Assembly (NCBI RefSeq): GCF_022751215.1 | Contig: NZ_JAICDG010000004.1 | Location: 310,001 to 374,000, forward strand | DNA: 64,000 bases | Reading direction: 5' to 3' | Source: Actinomadura terrae | Lineage (GTDB): Bacteria; Actinomycetota; Actinomycetes; Streptosporangiales; Streptosporangiaceae | Shown: piece by piece, positions 63,296 through 64,000 of the stretch | Layout of the letters: each line of letters starts with the position of its first letter | How positions within the stretch are numbered: the first letter of the stretch is position 1 | The notes under the pieces: model-generated | Database searches by the model: none | What the model was told of the DNA's origin: nothing | The model's input: the letters and a program-made list of their open reading frames with translations, nothing else | Made by a program: the position numbers and the translations under genes

Positions 63296-64000
63296 ATGCC
63301 TGAACCCGACCCGCATCCCGGCGAAGGCGGCGGCGCGCCCGCCTTTCCGAAGGGGCTCTGGCGGGCCTTGGAGCGAGCCCGCCCGCCCGGGTTCGGTCGA
63401 ACCCGGGCCTGGCGCAGCCCGTTGCGCGGACCCTGGCTGACCGCGATGTTCGGGTCGGTTCTGCTGGTCACGCTTCCCGTGGTGATCGTCACGGGGCTGG
63501 TCTCGTACGTGGCGTACGCGCCGTGGTTCGGGCAGGCGTACCCGGCCCATACCGGCTGGCTGCACCTGCCGTACTTCACCTGGCCGACCCGTCCCGCCTG
63601 GCTGTACCGGCTGAACCAGGGGTTGCACGTCGGCCTGGGACTGGTCCTGGTACCGGTCGTGCTGGCCAAGTTGTGGTCGGTGGCGCCGAGGCTGTGGGCT
63701 TGGCCGCCCGCTCGTTCGCTCGCCCAGGTCCTGGAACGGCTCTCGCTGCTGCTGCTGGTGGGCGGCATCCTGTTCGAGATCGTCACCGGCGTCCTGGACA
63801 TCCAGTACTGGTACGCGTTCCCGTTCGACTTCTACACCGCCCACTACTACGGCGGGTGGGTGTTCACCGGCGCGTTCCTCGCCCACGTGACCATCAAACT
63901 GCCGCGGCTCGTCCGCGCGCTGCGCTCACGTTCCCTGCGCGGCGAACTCCGGACCTCGCGCACCGGCACCCGGCCCGAACCCGCCGACCCCGACGCGCTG
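63296..64000 (+). CDS. b-type cytochrome membrane protein, C-terminus beyond the window
   Basis: From ATG 63296 a frame of 235 codons stays open to the window edge. It has at least four hydrophobic segments: GSVLLVTLPVVIVTGLVSYVAY, GLGLVLVPVVLAKLW, LSLLLLVGGILFEIVTGVLD and YYGGWVFTGAFLAHVTIKL. Histidines in LNQGLHVGLGL and in TAHYYGGW...AHVTIK are placed as heme b ligands of a cytochrome b561/b6-like four-helix bundle. It follows sigK-rskA on the same strand, 291 bp later, and near a molybdopterin oxidoreductase. It probably supplies the membrane electron carrier, and may itself extend into an oxidoreductase domain past the edge. Confidence 0.8.
   Translation, partial: MPEPDPHPGEGGGAPAFPKGLWRALERARPPGFGRTRAWRSPLRGPWLTAMFGSVLLVTLPVVIVTGLVSYVAYAPWFGQAYPAHTGWLHLPYFTWPTRPAWLYRLNQGLHVGLGLVLVPVVLAKLWSVAPRLWAWPPARSLAQVLERLSLLLLVGGILFEIVTGVLDIQYWYAFPFDFYTAHYYGGWVFTGAFLAHVTIKLPRLVRALRSRSLRGELRTSRTGTRPEPADPDAL

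Overview
The window comes from a high-GC actinobacterium, most likely of the order Streptosporangiales (Actinomadura or Thermomonosporaceae type). This placement is inferred. It rests on GC content, GTG/TTG starts, the chromosomal order topA - MFS-tmk fusion - holB - ricT - secreted alpha/beta hydrolase - tRNA-Thr, chaplin-type repeats, an SAV2177-type methyltransferase, and DUF5703/DUF5994/DUF1876-like genes.

Bases 1-4200 hold the tail of a subtilase, a possible PD-(D/E)XK-like protein, a secreted two-repeat protein, a small lipoprotein, and a broken tyrosine integrase beside tRNA-Thr(CGU). Bases 4200-8720 hold a secreted TAP-type hydrolase, a divergent TetR/MFS efflux pair with an operator-like palindrome, and a YCII protein. 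Bases 8720-10400 are decayed and repeat-rich, and include a copied fragment of the hydrolase gene at 11.4 kb. Bases 10400-13640 carry a GNAT acetyltransferase, a PAF-acetylhydrolase-like enzyme and an S-adenosyl methyltransferase. Bases 14160-26610, almost all on the minus strand, are the chromosomal core: topA, MFS-tmk, holB and ricT. Between holB and ricT lie a subtilase, an ECF sigma factor coupled to an FtsX-ectodomain-like membrane protein, an LMW tyrosine phosphatase, a 99-bp tandem repeat and a membrane-anchored propeller protein.

Bases 27000-32320 contain a DUF5703 gene, a chaplin-like surface protein with seven repeats and a C-terminal membrane anchor, an M20 peptidase and tRNA-Leu(GAG). 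Bases 32500-50800 are accessory. They hold an intact large serine recombinase, gene remnants (oxidoreductase, frameshifted methyltransferase, HTH protein), a broken RHS/WapA-like locus with its secreted partner and a glycosyltransferase, a DHFR-like protein, a truncated carboxylesterase against an IS30 remnant, and a 41-aa membrane peptide. They end with an N-terminally truncated serine recombinase whose open frame continues into a CHAT (caspase-like) domain and abuts a lantibiotic-dehydratase fragment.

Bases 50800-59000 hold a PAS-GAF-SpoIIE phosphatase, a UBP-type zinc finger, an N5-(carboxyethyl)ornithine synthase-like enzyme, an internally deleted fatty acid desaturase, DUF5994 and DUF1876 proteins and a LysR regulator. 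Bases 59200-64000 form a coherent SigK-type locus: a fasciclin lipoprotein and a membrane molybdopterin oxidoreductase are divergent from sigK-rskA, followed by a b-type cytochrome gene that runs off the window.

The most unusual features are the recombinase-CHAT fusion, the seven-repeat chaplin-like protein, the sigma/FtsX-ectodomain pair and the rearranged RHS locus.
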